Notes: a model not told the origin generated them from the letters alone. Shown: positions 7,920 through 16,555, counted from the stretch's first letter. The stretch: 41,179 nucleotides of DNA from Streptomyces luteolus (GCF_029968015.1 NZ_JASCIS010000062.1:1-41179), one strand, 5' to 3'. Made by a program: numbers and translations.

Positions 7920-9128
7920 TCAGGCACTCCCCGTCGAGTGCAACCGTCGTACGTCCCTGGCCGTCCCCGTAACCCCCGAAAGGAACCCCTCCGCCCGAGG
8001 CGACGCGTTCTCCGTCAGCCAAGCCGGGTCGATGTCGCAGACCGCCACCTCGACCTCCGTGCCCGCGAGGGCCAGCGGCAGCGTGTGGACGACCGTCGAC
8101 GGGAAGCTGAGGATGGTGCGGCCGATGGGGCCTCTGCGGGCGATGAGTTCCAAGGGGAGGTCGGGGCGGACGATCTCCAGGCCCGTGGCGGACGCCAGCG
8201 CGTGGAGTTTCTCGGCGCTTTCGCGGCGGTGGGCGAAGTAGCGGGTGGCGCCGTGGGTGCGGGCGAGGCGCCTGACCGCCTCCAGGTAGCGGTCCGGGTC
8301 GACCACGCCCGTCTCGACCAGGGACGTGCCCACCAGGTCAGCGCCCTTCGTCAGGCGGGGCGGGCCGAAGCGGGCGCGGGTCCAGGCGAAGGTGTTCGGA
8401 GTGAGGCGTACGCCTTCGGGGATCTCGTTCACCGGCATGGACGAGAAGACCTCCACCTCGCTGCCCGAGCCGGGCGTCAGGCGGCGGACCGCCGCCCGCG
8501 CGAAGGGGGCGAAGACCAGGTCGCGGGGGCCGGGGCGGCCGCCGTGCCGGTGCCAGCGCACCAGCCGCTCGCCGCGGGCGAGTTGGGCGATGAACTCCAT
8601 CGTGGCCGTGCCGTCGTCGACGACCACCAGGTCGCGGGCGCGGGTGATGGTGAGGAGGAGTTGTACGTAGCGGGAGAACGGGTCTCCGATGACGATGCGG
8701 GCGGCCCGGCGCAGTTCGGGAGCCAGGGCGCCGATCGTCTTCAGGGGGGCGCTCGCGCCGCCGCGCGCCTCCTCCCAGCGCACCGCGTGCCCCTCGTCGC
8801 GGGCCAGTTCGGCGACGCGGCGCAGCTGGCCGCGGGACATCGGGTCGAGGGGGGAGAGGATGACTATCGTCAACTCCCCTCGTACGCCCGGCCGCCCAGC
8901 GTCCTCGTGCGCCCACTCCAGGACGTTCAGAAGCTGGACCGGGCTCTCCACGAACGCGAGGGTGCCGCCCACCTGAGAGCCCGTACGAGAGCGCGTACGA
9001 GAGCGCGTACGAGAGCCCGTACGAGAGCCCGTACGAGGGTGGGCACCGCGGCCGCCCGGGGCGCGGAGGGCAGGGGTGACCTGCTCCGCGTCCCGGGGCG
9101 CGCCGTCGGGCCCGTGTTCGGACATCAC
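7920..9128 (-). CDS. Sialyltransferase-like (GT52-type) glycosyltransferase
   Basis: A 402-residue protein with an N-terminal Rossmann-like strand, LAFVESPVQLLNVLEWAHE, the kind of start seen in GT52/Lst-type sialyltransferases and related polysialyltransferases. Later come LVVVDDGTATMEFI (about 165-178), HRRESAEKLHAL, and a C-terminal PSTVVHTLPLALAG block matching the SSxxHxLP-like CMP-binding region. It probably transfers a nonulosonic acid from a CMP donor during cell-wall polymer synthesis. It is last in the DUF6716-NeuA-NeuB-this order on the minus strand. The first 55 residues are low complexity (five RT-G/R-S repeats, 12-nt unit). GTG 9128 and ATG 9125 are adjacent possible starts. The acceptor and linkage are unknown. 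Confidence 0.7.
   Translation of the reverse strand: MMSEHGPDGAPRDAEQVTPALRAPGGRGAHPRTGSRTGSRTRSRTRSRTGSQVGGTLAFVESPVQLLNVLEWAHEDAGRPGVRGELTIVILSPLDPMSRGQLRRVAELARDEGHAVRWEEARGGASAPLKTIGALAPELRRAARIVIGDPFSRYVQLLLTITRARDLVVVDDGTATMEFIAQLARGERLVRWHRHGGRPGPRDLVFAPFARAAVRRLTPGSGSEVEVFSSMPVNEIPEGVRLTPNTFAWTRARFGPPRLTKGADLVGTSLVETGVVDPDRYLEAVRRLARTHGATRYFAHRRESAEKLHALASATGLEIVRPDLPLELIARRGPIGRTILSFPSTVVHTLPLALAGTEVEVAVCDIDPAWLTENASPRAEGFLSGVTGTARDVRRLHSTGSA
8975..9034. repeat. Five 12-bp tandem repeats in the sialyltransferase-like gene
   Basis: The unit GAGAGC(C/G)CGTAC is repeated five times, encoding (R-T-G/R-S)n on the minus strand near the N-terminus. The repeat is in frame and lies upstream of the first conserved strand, so length changes would be tolerated. 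Confidence 0.9.
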
Positions 9129-9142
9129 CGTGAGGTGTCTCC

Positions 9143-9169
9143 GGGTTCCGTGGGTTCCGTGGGTTCCGT
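9143..9169. repeat. Three 9-bp tandem repeats between neuB-like and sialyltransferase-like genes
   Basis: GGGTTCCGT is repeated three times in the roughly 50-nt gap between two co-directional genes, upstream of the start at 9128. The copies sit where the ribosome site of that gene should be; GGAG at about 9139-9142 is the nearest purine-rich candidate on the coding strand. Confidence 0.85.
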
Positions 9170-9177
9170 GTGCCGCG

Positions 9178-10116
9178 TCAGACCGCGACCGGCTCGCGGT
9201 CCGCCGACTCGGCCTCGGCCACGACGCCCTCGACGCGGCGCAGCTTCTTCATCGGGCCGAGCTCGGACTCGTAGACCTTCTTGACGCCGTCACCGAGGGA
9301 GGCCTCGATGGTGCGGATGTCGCGGACCAGGCGGGTGAGGCCCTGCGGCTCCACGGAAGCGGCCTGGTCGGAGCCCCACATGGCGCGGTCGAGGGTGATG
9401 TGGCGCTCGACGAAGGTGGCGCCGAGCGCGACCGCGGCGAGCGTGGTCTGCAGGCCCGTCTCGTGGCCGGAGTAGCCGATCGGGACGTTCGGGTACTCGG
9501 CCTGCAGGGTGTTGATCACGCGCAGGTTGAGTTCCTCGGCCTTCGCCGGATACGTCGAAGTGGCGTGGCAGAGCAGGATGTTGTCCGAGCCGAGGACCTC
9601 GACCGCGTGGCGGATCTGGCGAGGGGTGGACATGCCGGTCGAGAGGATGATCGTGCGGCCGGTCGCGCGGAGCGAGCGCAGCAGCTCGTCGTCCGTGAGC
9701 GAGGCCGAGGCGACCTTGTGGGCCGGGATGTCGAACTTCTCCAGGAAGGCGACGGCCTCGGTGTCCCACGGCGATGCGAACCAGTCGATGCCGCGCTTCT
9801 TGCAGTGGTCGGAGATGGCCTGGTACTCGGCCTCGCCGAACTCCACGCGGTGGCGGTAGTCGATGTAGGTCATCCGGCCCCAGGGGGTGTCGCGCTCGAT
9901 GTCCCACTGGTCGCGCGGGGTGCAGATCTCCGGGGTGCGCTTCTGGAACTTGACCGCGTCGCAGCCGGCCTCGGCGGCGACGTCGATCAGCTTGAACGCG
10001 TTCTCCAGGTCACCGTTGTGGTTGATGCCGATCTCGCCGGTGATGTAGACGGGACGGCCGGGGCCCGCGGTCTTGTTGCCGAGGGTGCGCAGGCGGGACT
10101 GGGATGCAGCAGACAT
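9178..10116 (-). CDS. neuB: NeuB-family nonulosonic acid synthase (N-acetylneuraminate/Kdn synthase-like), no SAF domain
   Basis: A 312-residue TIM-barrel synthase condensing phosphoenolpyruvate with a mannose-type sugar to make a nine-carbon 2-keto acid. Family signatures seen: YITGEIGINHNGDLENAFKL near residue 25, AGCDAVKFQKRTPE, ASPWDTEAVAFLEKF, ILSTGMSTPRQI, LCHATSTYPAKAEELNL, IGYSGHETG, and ATFVERHITLDRAMWGSDQA. The protein ends about 40 residues after the barrel, so the C-terminal antifreeze-like (SAF) domain of bacterial NeuB (usually about 345 residues), which lends an arginine to the partner active site, is missing. ATG 10116 has AAGGAA seven bases upstream. As I recall, similar genes in Streptomyces serve teichulosonic acid (poly-Kdn) synthesis, so Kdn is as likely as Neu5Ac. 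Confidence 0.88.
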   Translation of the reverse strand: MSAASQSRLRTLGNKTAGPGRPVYITGEIGINHNGDLENAFKLIDVAAEAGCDAVKFQKRTPEICTPRDQWDIERDTPWGRMTYIDYRHRVEFGEAEYQAISDHCKKRGIDWFASPWDTEAVAFLEKFDIPAHKVASASLTDDELLRSLRATGRTIILSTGMSTPRQIRHAVEVLGSDNILLCHATSTYPAKAEELNLRVINTLQAEYPNVPIGYSGHETGLQTTLAAVALGATFVERHITLDRAMWGSDQAASVEPQGLTRLVRDIRTIEASLGDGVKKVYESELGPMKKLRRVEGVVAEAESADREPVAV

Positions 10117-10127
10117 GAGGTGTTTCC

Positions 10128-11444
10128 TTAGCTGTTGAGGGAGTCGAGAGAAGGGCCGAGGATCCAGCTGGCGATCTCTCGGATCGCGCCTTCGCCACCG
10201 GGGACGGTGGTGACGGCGCGTGCGGCGCCGCGCACGACGTCGTGGGCGCTCCCGACCGCCACGGGCCAGCCGACGAGGCCGAAGCACGGGAGGTCGTTGA
10301 CGTCGTTGCCGACGTAGAGCACGCGCTCAGGCGCGATGCCCTGCTCCTCGCACCACTGCTTGAGTGCGAGGTCCTTGCGGTCGATGCCGTGCAGCACGGG
10401 GATCTTCAACTTCCGTGCGCGGGCCGCGACCACAGGGTTCTGTTCCGTGGACAGGATCAGCAGCGGGATGCCTGACTTGCGCAGGGCCGCGATGCCGAGT
10501 CCGTCGCCGCGGTGCACGGCGACGACCTCCCGTCCTTCGGAGTCGATCAGCACCTTGTCGTCGGTCTGGGTGCCGTCGAAGTCGATGACGATCGCGTCCA
10601 CGTCGGACGCGGTCGGGAGCTCCTCGCGGTCGAGGAGCGGGGCGAGCGCGCGGGCGCGCGCCAGGTCGTGCGGGTCGTCGACCTCCAACACCCTTGCGGG
10701 GTCGGTGCGGACGAGTTCCGTACGGCCGAAGAAGCGGTGCCGGTGCTCGCGGAAGCCCGGGGCGTCCATGGCGTACGCGGCGCCGGTCTCCAGGAGGTCC
10801 TGCGGGCGGTCCTGGCGGCGCGGGCGGAACGACTTGTCGTGGTTGACGCCGTAGCCCCCGGCCGCGGCGAGCACGGTGGCGGTGGACGCGGACCCGTTGC
10901 CGTCGACCGCGTTCCGGGCGCGGACGGCACCGTCCACGGCCCCGGTCGCCTCGTCCGCGCTGTCCCGCCACACGAAGCCGTGGAAGGGGGCGACGGTGAG
11001 GGCGGTCTCGGCGCCCTTCTCGGCGACCGCGGCGGCCACGCCGTCCACGTCCTCGCGGGTCAGGAACGGGCTGGTGCACTGGACGAGCAGGACCACGTCG
11101 ACGGGCGAGCCGTGCAGCGCCTCGTGCGCGTCCATGGCGTGCAGGACGGCGGCCTCGGACGTCGCGGTGTCCCCGGCGATGGCGGCGGGGCGGAGCACGA
11201 CCTCGGCACCGGCCTCACGGGCGACGGCGGCGATGGCCTTGTCGTCGGTGGAGACCACCACGTCGGTGACGTGCCGGGCGGCGCGGCACTCGCGTACGGC
11301 GCGGGCGACGAGCGGCACGCCCGCGACGGGGGCGAGGTTCTTGGCGGGTACGCCCTTGGAGCCGCCGCGTGCGGGGATCACGGCGAGAACGCGGCGCACG
11401 GGCGCGGCGGTTGGGCTCGGTTCTCCCGGTTGCGAGTTGCTCAT
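10128..11444 (-). CDS. neuA: CMP-nonulosonate cytidylyltransferase fused to a KdsC-like HAD phosphatase
   Basis: A 438-residue two-domain enzyme. Residues about 18-250 are a CMP-sialic acid synthetase (start RVLAVIPARGGSKGVPAKNL, then TSEAAVLHAMDAH and LLVQCTSPFLTREDVD), which activates the sugar with CTP. Residues about 275-430 are a KdsC/NeuD-type HAD phosphatase: VIDFDGTQTDDKVLIDSEGR, ILSTEQNPVVAARA, LALKQWCEEQGI and VGNDVNDLPC. The domain order equals that of animal CMAS and a few bacterial enzymes. The phosphatase suggests that the synthase makes a 9-phosphate first. ATG 11444 has AAGGAG eight bases upstream and is preferred over GTG 11576, which overlaps the upstream stop but would add a repeat-encoded leader. 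It is eleven bases ahead of neuB. Confidence 0.9.
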   Translation of the reverse strand: MSNSQPGEPSPTAAPVRRVLAVIPARGGSKGVPAKNLAPVAGVPLVARAVRECRAARHVTDVVVSTDDKAIAAVAREAGAEVVLRPAAIAGDTATSEAAVLHAMDAHEALHGSPVDVVLLVQCTSPFLTREDVDGVAAAVAEKGAETALTVAPFHGFVWRDSADEATGAVDGAVRARNAVDGNGSASTATVLAAAGGYGVNHDKSFRPRRQDRPQDLLETGAAYAMDAPGFREHRHRFFGRTELVRTDPARVLEVDDPHDLARARALAPLLDREELPTASDVDAIVIDFDGTQTDDKVLIDSEGREVVAVHRGDGLGIAALRKSGIPLLILSTEQNPVVAARARKLKIPVLHGIDRKDLALKQWCEEQGIAPERVLYVGNDVNDLPCFGLVGWPVAVGSAHDVVRGAARAVTTVPGGEGAIREIASWILGPSLDSLNS

Positions 11445-11511
11445 GGGCTGTTCTCCTTGGGGGGCGGTGGGTACGCGGAAGGCTGGGGAGGCGCCGGCCA
11501 CGGCGGTCGTA

Positions 11512-11565
11512 CGGGGACTCACGGCGGGGCGGGGACTCCCGGCGGGCCGGGGACTCCCGGTGGGG
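11512..11565. repeat. Three 18-bp tandem repeats between DUF6716 and neuA-like genes
   Basis: The unit CGGGGACTCCCGGCGGG(C/G), with slight changes, is repeated three times just after the stop at 11573 (minus strand) and before the ribosome site of the cytidylyltransferase gene. The stretch stays open in the neuA frame but is probably untranslated. Confidence 0.88.
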
Positions 11566-11572
11566 CGGGTGC

Positions 11573-12901
11573 TCACAGCTCGCCCATCCGCCGGATCACC
11601 GGGGCCACGCGCTGCACGCCGTGCCGGTAGGCGCCGCGCGCGGCCTGCCGTACGACCTGGCGCACCGGGCCCGGCTCCTTCGCGGCGAGGGGCGCACCGG
11701 GCAGCGGGGCGCCGTCGGGCCCGAGGTGGTGCCGGGCGAGCACGCCGGGCTGGTAGCCGGGCGCGGTGACGGGTGTGTAGTACGGGTCGAGGGGCGGCAT
11801 CCGGTCCAGGGCGGCGAGCTCGGCGACGCGGGCGCGGGCGGCGTCGTAGGCCCCTTCGACCTCCACCCCCTGGCGGGCCAGCCACGCCTCGTCCGGCTCC
11901 GGGACGTGCCCCTCGTCGAGCTGGTCCCAGGAGGCGAGGCAGCCGGAGCCCACGAAGTGGTGGTTGCCGAGCGCCTCGCGCACCCCGAGGTCGGTGAGGA
12001 CCGCGGTGGGGATGCGCCGGTGCAGGGACTCCAGGGCTGCGGTCGAGGAGACCGTGACCAGGAGGTCGGTGCGGTCCAGGACCTCGCCCATGTGCCCGTA
12101 GACGAGGCGGCAGTTGGCGGGCAGTCCGCCGGGGACCTTCTGCGCCAGCTTCTGGTACGGGAGCTCCTCGATGTGCGTGGTGTGCTCGCCGGGCTTGGAG
12201 CGCAGCTTGATCAGCACCTCGCGCTCCGGGTGCCGGCGGGCGTGCGCCACCATCCGGTCGAGGAGGTAGGCGCGGTCCTTGCGGCTCTCCGGCACGGAGG
12301 GCTGCGCCGCGAAGACCACGGTGTACGGGTGCTGTGTCCGACCGGAGTCGTACGGTTCGCCGCCGAGGAAGGGCAGCGCGCACTCCACGACCGAGCCGGC
12401 GTCGGCGCCCACGCCCTCGTACACGGCGCGGAAACGCTCCGCGTCCTGGCGGGAGTTGGCGAGGACCAGGTCGGCGCCGTGGCGCAGGAGCAGGCCGTCG
12501 GCGAGCTTCTCGTAGACGACGCCGACATAGCCGGTGGCGACCACGGGGCGCTGCTCGCGGCCGCGCCAGCTGTGCGCGAGACCGTGCAGGAGGGCCTGCA
12601 CGGCTCCGCCGACCAGGGCGAGCACGATCAGGTCGTACGGCTCGTCGCCGTCCTGCCCCTGGCCTTCCATCGCGCGCAGGAACTCGACGGCGGTGACTTC
12701 GCGCAGCGTGTCGGCGCGCACCCCCACCTCGGCGAGCTGGCGGGGGGTGGGCGTCGCCCGGCCGCGGAGCAGGTAACCGTCAAGGCGGACGTCCTGCCGA
12801 CTGTCCTCGATGAGGCGGCTCGCGGTGAGCGAGCCCCACTTCCATCGGGTGTCGGAATCCGCGAGGACGGCGACCCGCTGCTTCTTCCTCGTACTTGGCA
12901 C
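11573..12901 (-). CDS. Putative glycosyltransferase (DUF6716-type)
   Basis: A 442-residue cytoplasmic protein with a GT-B-like layout. The N-terminal strand VAVLADSDTRWKWGSLTASR is followed by LIVLALVGGAVQALLHGLAH, VATGYVGVVYEKLADGLLLR with HGADLVLANS (about 120-150), YTVVFAAQPSVPESRKDRAY, and VTVSSTAALESLHRRIPTAV (about 300-320), the last resembling nucleotide-sugar-binding segments. Such proteins are annotated as DUF6716 putative glycosyltransferases in Streptomyces, as I recall. It is the first gene of the minus-strand nonulosonate operon and divergent from the GT2 gene. Start GTG 12901. It probably builds the carrier-linked polymer; donor and acceptor are not known. Confidence 0.72.
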   Translation of the reverse strand: MPSTRKKQRVAVLADSDTRWKWGSLTASRLIEDSRQDVRLDGYLLRGRATPTPRQLAEVGVRADTLREVTAVEFLRAMEGQGQDGDEPYDLIVLALVGGAVQALLHGLAHSWRGREQRPVVATGYVGVVYEKLADGLLLRHGADLVLANSRQDAERFRAVYEGVGADAGSVVECALPFLGGEPYDSGRTQHPYTVVFAAQPSVPESRKDRAYLLDRMVAHARRHPEREVLIKLRSKPGEHTTHIEELPYQKLAQKVPGGLPANCRLVYGHMGEVLDRTDLLVTVSSTAALESLHRRIPTAVLTDLGVREALGNHHFVGSGCLASWDQLDEGHVPEPDEAWLARQGVEVEGAYDAARARVAELAALDRMPPLDPYYTPVTAPGYQPGVLARHHLGPDGAPLPGAPLAAKEPGPVRQVVRQAARGAYRHGVQRVAPVIRRMGEL

Positions 12902-12955
12902 GTCGATGACGCTAGGAAGGAATTCGGAGGCGCGGCCTAATCCGAATACAACAAA

Positions 12956-13010
12956 CGGTTAACAGCAGACCGCCGAACGGCCAACTGGCCCGCGAGAAAG
13001 GCCGGTTAAC
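12956..13010. promoter_or_regulatory. Divergent control region with two CGGTTAAC copies
   Basis: The 8-mer CGGTTAAC, which contains the palindrome GTTAAC, occurs at 12956-12963 and 13003-13010 as direct copies 47 bp apart in the short AT-richer gap between the two divergent polymer operons. It may bind one shared regulator. No clear -35/-10 pair stands out on either strand. Confidence 0.3.
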
Positions 13011-13088
13011 CATTCCGCCATGCTTCGTTCACCCACCGGCCCACTAACGGTCGAGACGAATGGCGCTCGGCAACCTAACGTCCCCTGC

Positions 13089-14075
13089 GTGGTTAAGCTC
13101 TCCGTCATCGTGCCGTTCTACAACGTGCAGCAATACGCGTCCGACACCCTGCGATCGCTGCGGGACAACGCGCGTGCCGACTTCGAATTCATTCTCGTCG
13201 ACGACTGTTCGCGCGACGAGACGCCGGAGATCCTGCGGCGGGCCGAGCGCGAGCTCTGTGATGTCGCCCGGGTCAGATACGTACGCCATGAGGTGAACGG
13301 CGGTCTGGCCACGGCGCGGAACACCGGCCTCGACGTGGCCGAGGGCGAGTACCTCACGTTCCTGGACGGCGACGACTGGCTCGCGCCCGGGTACTACCTG
13401 CAACTCCTCGCATCCATGGAGGAGTTGGGCTGCGACTTCGTGCGCACCGACCATGTGCAGTGCACCGCGCGGGCGCGCAGCGTCCACCGGGTGCCGCACG
13501 GGCGGCGCGGCGTGGCCCTCGACCCGCGCTCGATCATCCTGCCCGCGGACCGGTCCACCTCGGTGGACTACGCGTTCGCGTGGGCCGGGATGTACCACCG
13601 CCGGCTCGTCGACAAGGGCCTCCTGCACTTCACCGACGGACTGCGCACGGCCGAGGACCGGCCGTGGATCTGGCGCCTGCACCGGGAGGCCGAATCCATG
13701 GCCGTTCTCGGGCATCTGGGCGTCTACTACCGGCGCGGGGTGGCTTCCTCGCTGACCCAGATCGGGGACGTACGGCAGCTCGATTTCATTCGGGCGTTCG
13801 ACCAGGTGGTACGGGAAACCGCCGCTGACCGGGACGCGGCCGAATTGCTGCCGAAAGCGGTGCGGACGTACTGCGCGATCATTTCCCACCACCTGGGATC
13901 CATCGAAAGGTTTGAACCTCCCGTGGCCCGAAAGCTGCGCTCGCTGAGCGCCGCGGCACTGAAGCGCATGCCGCAGGACGTACTCGACGACGCGCTCGAC
14001 TCCATGGACGTGAAGCGCGCGACCCGGCTGCGCCGGCTGCGCCGCCGTCCGGTCTCGGCGGAGGTGGCCGCGTGA
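13089..14075 (+). CDS. Family 2 glycosyltransferase
   Basis: About 328 residues with a textbook GT2 (GT-A) domain: KLSVIVPFYNVQQYASDTLR at the N-terminus, FEFILVDDCSRDETPEIL, GGLATARNTGLDVAEGEYLT and FLDGDDW (the DxD metal-binding motif), then RTAEDRPWIWRLH, the usual catalytic ED region. The enzyme transfers a sugar from a nucleotide donor in polymer assembly. The frame is open back to ATG 13020, but homology starts at KLSVIVP, so I choose GTG 13089; no good ribosome site is visible before either. It overlaps the polysialyltransferase-like gene and is divergent from the NeuA/NeuB operon, so it most likely belongs to the same cell-wall pathway. Confidence 0.86.
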   Translation: MVKLSVIVPFYNVQQYASDTLRSLRDNARADFEFILVDDCSRDETPEILRRAERELCDVARVRYVRHEVNGGLATARNTGLDVAEGEYLTFLDGDDWLAPGYYLQLLASMEELGCDFVRTDHVQCTARARSVHRVPHGRRGVALDPRSIILPADRSTSVDYAFAWAGMYHRRLVDKGLLHFTDGLRTAEDRPWIWRLHREAESMAVLGHLGVYYRRGVASSLTQIGDVRQLDFIRAFDQVVRETAADRDAAELLPKAVRTYCAIISHHLGSIERFEPPVARKLRSLSAAALKRMPQDVLDDALDSMDVKRATRLRRLRRRPVSAEVAA

Positions 14076-15436
14076 TGACCTCGCACACGTCGACGGGGGG
14101 CCGCGGCACCACGCAGATCTTCTTCGCCTCCACCCTGTACGGGACGGCCACCCTGGCCGCAGCCCTGGACGCGGACTGCTTCCCGGCCGCTTCCCGGCGC
14201 CTGCTCCTGGTCAGCAACAACGCGGCCAACCCGGAGACCGCCCCGGCCCTCGACACGATGCCCGGCTTCGAGCAGCTGCGCGGCCGCTTCGACGGGGTGC
14301 TCTCCTGGAACGAGGCCATCTCCCCGTTCCACCCCGGGGGCTGGTCGCCGCGCGCGGACGACATCCCGCTGTGGGAGCGGTATCTGCGGATGCTGTGGGA
14401 CCTCGGAGACGACGACATCCATCTGGCCGTCGAGTCCATCCAGGTCAACCCGGCCCTGGCGCTCACCCAGATCTTCACCGGCGCCCCCGTGGACGTGTAC
14501 GCGGACGGCCTGATGAGCTACGGCCCGACCCGCAACAAGCTGGACCCGCTGGTCGGCACCCGCATCGACCGGCTGCTGCACCTGGACCTCGTACCGGGTC
14601 TGAAGCCGCTGCTGCTCACGGAGTTCGGGGTCGGGCCGGAGATCGTGCCGACCGACACCTTCACCAAGGTGCTCGGTGAACTCGACGACAGCCAGGGCGA
14701 CTTGGAGCTGCCGTCCGGTCAACCGGCGCTGCTGCTCGGCCAGTACCTCTCGGCGCTCGACATCCTCACCGCCGAGGAGGAGGAGCGGCTGCACGTCCGC
14801 ATGCTCAAGGGCGCCCTCGAACTCGGCCACGAGCACGTGGTGTTCAAGCCGCACCCGAGCGCCCCGGCCCGCTGGTCGCGCCATCTGGAGGAGGAGGCGG
14901 AGCGGCTCGGCGCCCGGCTGACCGTCCTGGACGAGCCGGTCCTCGCCGAGGTGCTCTACCAGCGGCTGCGCCCCGCCCTCGTCGTCGGCTGCTTCTCCAC
15001 GGCCCTGCTCACCGCGTCCGCGCTTTACGGCCTGCCGGTCGCGCGGATCGGCACGGAGGTGCTCCTGGAGCGGCTCACCCCGTACCAGAACAGCAACCGG
15101 GTGCCGGTCACGATCGTCGACGCGACGGTGCCCGAGCTGACCGACAAGGCGGCCGTCCAGGCGCAGCACCAGGAGACCTCTGACCTGGAAGGGCTGGTCA
15201 AGGCCGTCGGCTTCGCGATGCAGCCGCAGATCTATCCGGAGCTGCGCCCGGCCGCGGAGTCCTATCTCTCGGACCGCCTGAACGCGCACACCTGGCGCTA
15301 CTTCAAGCGCCGCCGGCTCACCTCGCTCGCCCTGCCGGGTGGTGTCCCCAGCCAGCTGGGCTTCATTCCGCGCAATGCGACGGTGCGGCGCGTGGCCCGC
15401 CGGGCCAGGGCCGTCAAGCGGGCAGCTCTCGGATGA
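14072..15436 (+). CDS. Polysialyltransferase-family (alpha-2,8-type) protein
   Basis: A 454-residue protein resembling the bacterial alpha-2,8-polysialyltransferase family (PF07388-like). The N-terminal strand TTQIFFASTLYGTATLAAAL, a VDVYADGLMSYGPTRNKL block, HEHVVFKPHPSAPA (the HP motif that binds CMP) and LVVGCFSTALLTASALYGLP (the C-terminal SS/ST motif) are visible. It would extend or start a nonulosonic acid chain from the CMP donor made by NeuA. GTG 14072 overlaps the GT2 stop; ATG 14075 follows at once. It is coupled to the acyltransferase gene by ATGA. Together with the NeuB/NeuA genes this supports a teichulosonic-acid-like polymer. Confidence 0.8.
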   Translation: MMTSHTSTGGRGTTQIFFASTLYGTATLAAALDADCFPAASRRLLLVSNNAANPETAPALDTMPGFEQLRGRFDGVLSWNEAISPFHPGGWSPRADDIPLWERYLRMLWDLGDDDIHLAVESIQVNPALALTQIFTGAPVDVYADGLMSYGPTRNKLDPLVGTRIDRLLHLDLVPGLKPLLLTEFGVGPEIVPTDTFTKVLGELDDSQGDLELPSGQPALLLGQYLSALDILTAEEEERLHVRMLKGALELGHEHVVFKPHPSAPARWSRHLEEEAERLGARLTVLDEPVLAEVLYQRLRPALVVGCFSTALLTASALYGLPVARIGTEVLLERLTPYQNSNRVPVTIVDATVPELTDKAAVQAQHQETSDLEGLVKAVGFAMQPQIYPELRPAAESYLSDRLNAHTWRYFKRRRLTSLALPGGVPSQLGFIPRNATVRRVARRARAVKRAALG

Positions 15437-16551
15437 GCGCGCCGCCGAGCACTCTCCTCGCCCCCACCACGGTCGTCGCACGGCCGTCCGTCGCCCGCCG
15501 CGTCCCGCGCCTGCGCGCCCTCGACGGCCTCCGGCTCATCGCCGCCCTGATGGTCGCCGCGTACCACTACGGCGGCCGGGACGGCGAGATCGGCGAGGCC
15601 TGGGGCAGCTCGCCCGCGGTCCAGTTCCCCACGGCGCACGAGTGGTTCGCGTACGGCTGTCTCGGCGTGCAGATCTTCTTCGTGATCAGCGGATTCGTGA
15701 TCTGCATGAGCGGCTGGGGCAGGCCCCTGCGCTCCTTCTTCGCGTCCCGCGTATCCCGCCTCTTCCCCTCCTACTGGGTCGCGATCGTCCTGGTGACGGC
15801 GGTCTTCGCGCTGCCCCCGGTGACGTACGCGGCGGTCTCGCCCAGCGACGCCCTGGTGAACCTGACGATGCTGCAGCAGCCGCTCGGCGTGGACCGGGTG
15901 CTCGGGGTGTGCTGGACGCTCTGGGCGGAGCTGCGCTTCTACGCCCTGTTCGCGCTGTGCGTGGTCCTGCCGGGCGCGAACCGGCAGCGGGTGGTGCTGT
16001 TCTGCGCGGTCTGGACGCTCGCGGCGGCCATCGCGGAGGCGGCGAACTGGCCGCTCCTCGACCTGGTCCTGATGCCGGAGTACGCCCCGTTCTTCATCGG
16101 CGGCATCGGCCTGTACCTGGTGCACCGGGACCGCAAGGACATCACGGCCTGGGGCATCGTCGGCGTGAGCTGGCTGATCGGCCAGCACTACGCGGTGGAC
16201 CGGCTGTGGCACGCGCCGAACCCGGAGTTCTTCTCGTACCGCTCATCGCTCGGCATCATCGCCGTCGTCACGCTCGGATACGTGGCCGTCGCCGCGATCG
16301 CCCTCGGCTGGCTGAACCGCGTCGACTGGCGCTGGCTGACCACGGCGGGCGCGCTCACGTACCCCTTCTACCTGGTCCACGAACACCTCGGCTGGGTCTC
16401 GGTCGCCGCCCTGCACCGAGGGCTCGGCCTGCCGTCCTGGACGACGTTCGGCCTGACGATCGTCGCGATGCTGGTGCTTGCGCGGTTGCTGAACCGGTAT
16501 GTGGAGGAGTGGGGGACGCCGTTGATTCGGAGGAAGCTGACGGGGAGGTGA
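15433..16551 (+). CDS. Acyltransferase 3 family (OafA-like) membrane acyltransferase
   Basis: A 372-residue integral membrane protein with about ten helices. The family start RLRALDGLRLIAALMVAAYH (conserved H and R), the LGVQIFFVISGFVI helix and the RVSRLFPSYW motif (R/P after the second helix) are present, as is the late TYPFYLVHEHLG helix with its conserved histidine. These enzymes O-acetylate or O-acylate cell-surface sugars across the membrane. Being coupled to the polysialyltransferase-like gene, it probably acylates the polymer. It ends 4 nt before the convergent Uma2 stop. Confidence 0.88.
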   Translation: MSAPPSTLLAPTTVVARPSVARRVPRLRALDGLRLIAALMVAAYHYGGRDGEIGEAWGSSPAVQFPTAHEWFAYGCLGVQIFFVISGFVICMSGWGRPLRSFFASRVSRLFPSYWVAIVLVTAVFALPPVTYAAVSPSDALVNLTMLQQPLGVDRVLGVCWTLWAELRFYALFALCVVLPGANRQRVVLFCAVWTLAAAIAEAANWPLLDLVLMPEYAPFFIGGIGLYLVHRDRKDITAWGIVGVSWLIGQHYAVDRLWHAPNPEFFSYRSSLGIIAVVTLGYVAVAAIALGWLNRVDWRWLTTAGALTYPFYLVHEHLGWVSVAALHRGLGLPSWTTFGLTIVAMLVLARLLNRYVEEWGTPLIRRKLTGR

Positions 16552-16555
16552 GGGC

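Noticed and set aside
11445..11576. Upstream start of the cytidylyltransferase at GTG 11576
   Set aside because: It overlaps the previous stop by GTGA, but the added 44 residues come from the 18-bp repeat, while ATG 11444 has a strong AAGGAG at ideal spacing and begins close to the conserved domain.
10120..12383. A single 751-codon minus-strand protein spanning the DUF6716 gene and NeuA
   Set aside because: The upstream half is another-frame text of the DUF6716 gene; only the part from 11444 has conserved motifs.
13727..15481. 584-codon minus-strand open frame opposite the GT2 and polysialyltransferase genes
   Set aside because: No conserved motif and antisense-type composition; the plus strand holds two clear enzymes with overlapping starts and stops.
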